DNA of 64,000 nt from Pipra filicauda (Eukaryota; Chordata; Aves; Passeriformes; Pipridae), in contig NW_024104509.1 in NCBI RefSeq assembly GCF_003945595.2, positions 868,001 through 932,000 of the forward strand. The letters are read 5' to 3'. A program made the translations under genes and the position numbers. Shown here in pieces: positions 63,567 to 64,000 of the stretch (positions are counted from its first letter, which is position 1; each line of letters begins with the position of its first letter). The notes under the pieces were generated by a model. It did not search any database. It saw only the letters and a program-made list of their open reading frames with translations, and had not been told where the DNA came from.

Positions 63567-63833
63567 ACCTGAGGGACTGGCCTGAAGCTGTGTCAGCGGA
63601 GGTTTAAGTTTGGTATTAGGAAAAGGTTCTTCGCCCAGAGAGTGGTTGGGCACTGGAACAGGCTCACCAGGGAAGCGGTCACAGCACCAAGCCTGACAGA
63701 GTTCGTGAACAATACTCTCAGGTAAGTAGTGTGAGCTCTTGGGGATGGTCCTGTGCAGAGCCAGGAGCTGGGCTCAGTGATCCTTGTGGGTCCCTTCCAG
63801 CTCGGCATATTCTGTCATTCTGTGATTCTGTGA
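63567..63833 (+). mobile_element. CR1 3' end
   Basis: Plus-strand CR1 with the block GGAGGTTTAAGTTTGGTATTAGG, then AAAGGTTCTTCGCCCAGAG and TTGGGCACTGGAACAGGCTC (RT C-terminus 'FFAQRVVGHWNRL'). The tail is AGTGATCCTTGTGGGTCCC, TTCCAGCTCGG and ATTCTGTGATTCTGTGATA. It is the best preserved tail in the window and of the same subfamily type as 11,993-12,176. The minus-strand open frame at 63,593-63,808 is its shadow. Confidence 0.93.
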
Positions 63834-64000
63834 TAATTGGCTTGCCTCATCCCATTTTTTTCAGTGTATTTTTTTCGTACTATGAACATGTTCTGTTTAT
63901 TTGATTGTGCCGCTCCCTTCTCTTTAAACATTGGCATATGACTAAACATGTTGAATATCTTTGACAAGACTGCTGGATGAATAATGCACTAATGTCTGCT
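63834..64000. other. Window end, nothing recognised
   Basis: Short AT-rich stretch after the CR1 tail with no recognisable feature. Confidence 0.5.

Noticed and set aside
1..64000. CRISPR arrays, operons, prophage or other prokaryotic systems
   Set aside because: The sequence is bird nuclear DNA. No regularly spaced repeats or bacterial-style gene clusters are present.

Overview
The window is vertebrate nuclear DNA and almost certainly avian. It is AT-rich and gene-poor, with one strong CpG island, several CR1 non-LTR retrotransposon copies ending in the typical bird CR1 tail, and avian-type LTR fragments. A short element at about 50,069-50,167 joins a tRNA-Ile-like T-arm to a CR1 tail. That structure matches the TguSINE1 class described from passerines, so a songbird is the most likely source. 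Nothing in the window is prokaryotic.

The only intact gene part I can support is the 5' end of PCSK5 (proprotein convertase PC5/PC6) on the minus strand. Exon 1 (25,743-25,940) carries the start codon, the signal peptide and the first part of the prodomain. Exon 2 (2,224-2,328) continues the prodomain in phase, with canonical splice sites at both ends. Intron 1 (about 23.4 kb) fills 2,329-25,742, and intron 2 runs off the left edge. The CpG island (about 25,080-27,000) covers the exon 1/intron 1 junction, the 5' leader and the promoter. Human 9q21, where PCSK5 lies, corresponds to the bird Z chromosome, so a Z-linked origin is likely but inferred.

Intron 1 holds a CR1 copy at 3,830-4,855, small CR1 pieces near 7,350 and 12,000, and two much older CR1/L3-like remnants (about 15,940-16,950 and 18,660-19,200). 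It also has a 44-bp tandem duplication and AT-rich low-complexity sequence.

The right side (27,000-64,000) is upstream intergenic DNA with no recognisable intact gene. Its main contents are a solo LTR split by a 2.4-kb CR1 that still shows endonuclease and reverse transcriptase sequence (37,925-40,842), and a second CR1 abutting an LTR piece (44,028-44,931). Further right are the SINE-like element, a short decayed retrocopy resembling the complex I subunit NDUFS8 (about 52,448-52,590), a second LTR fragment inverted relative to the one at 44.8 kb, and two CR1 3' ends near 60.1 and 63.6 kb. I found no convincing novel biological system. The most useful observations are the nested insertion, the NDUFS8-like relic, the SINE-like lineage marker and details of the PCSK5 N-terminus.
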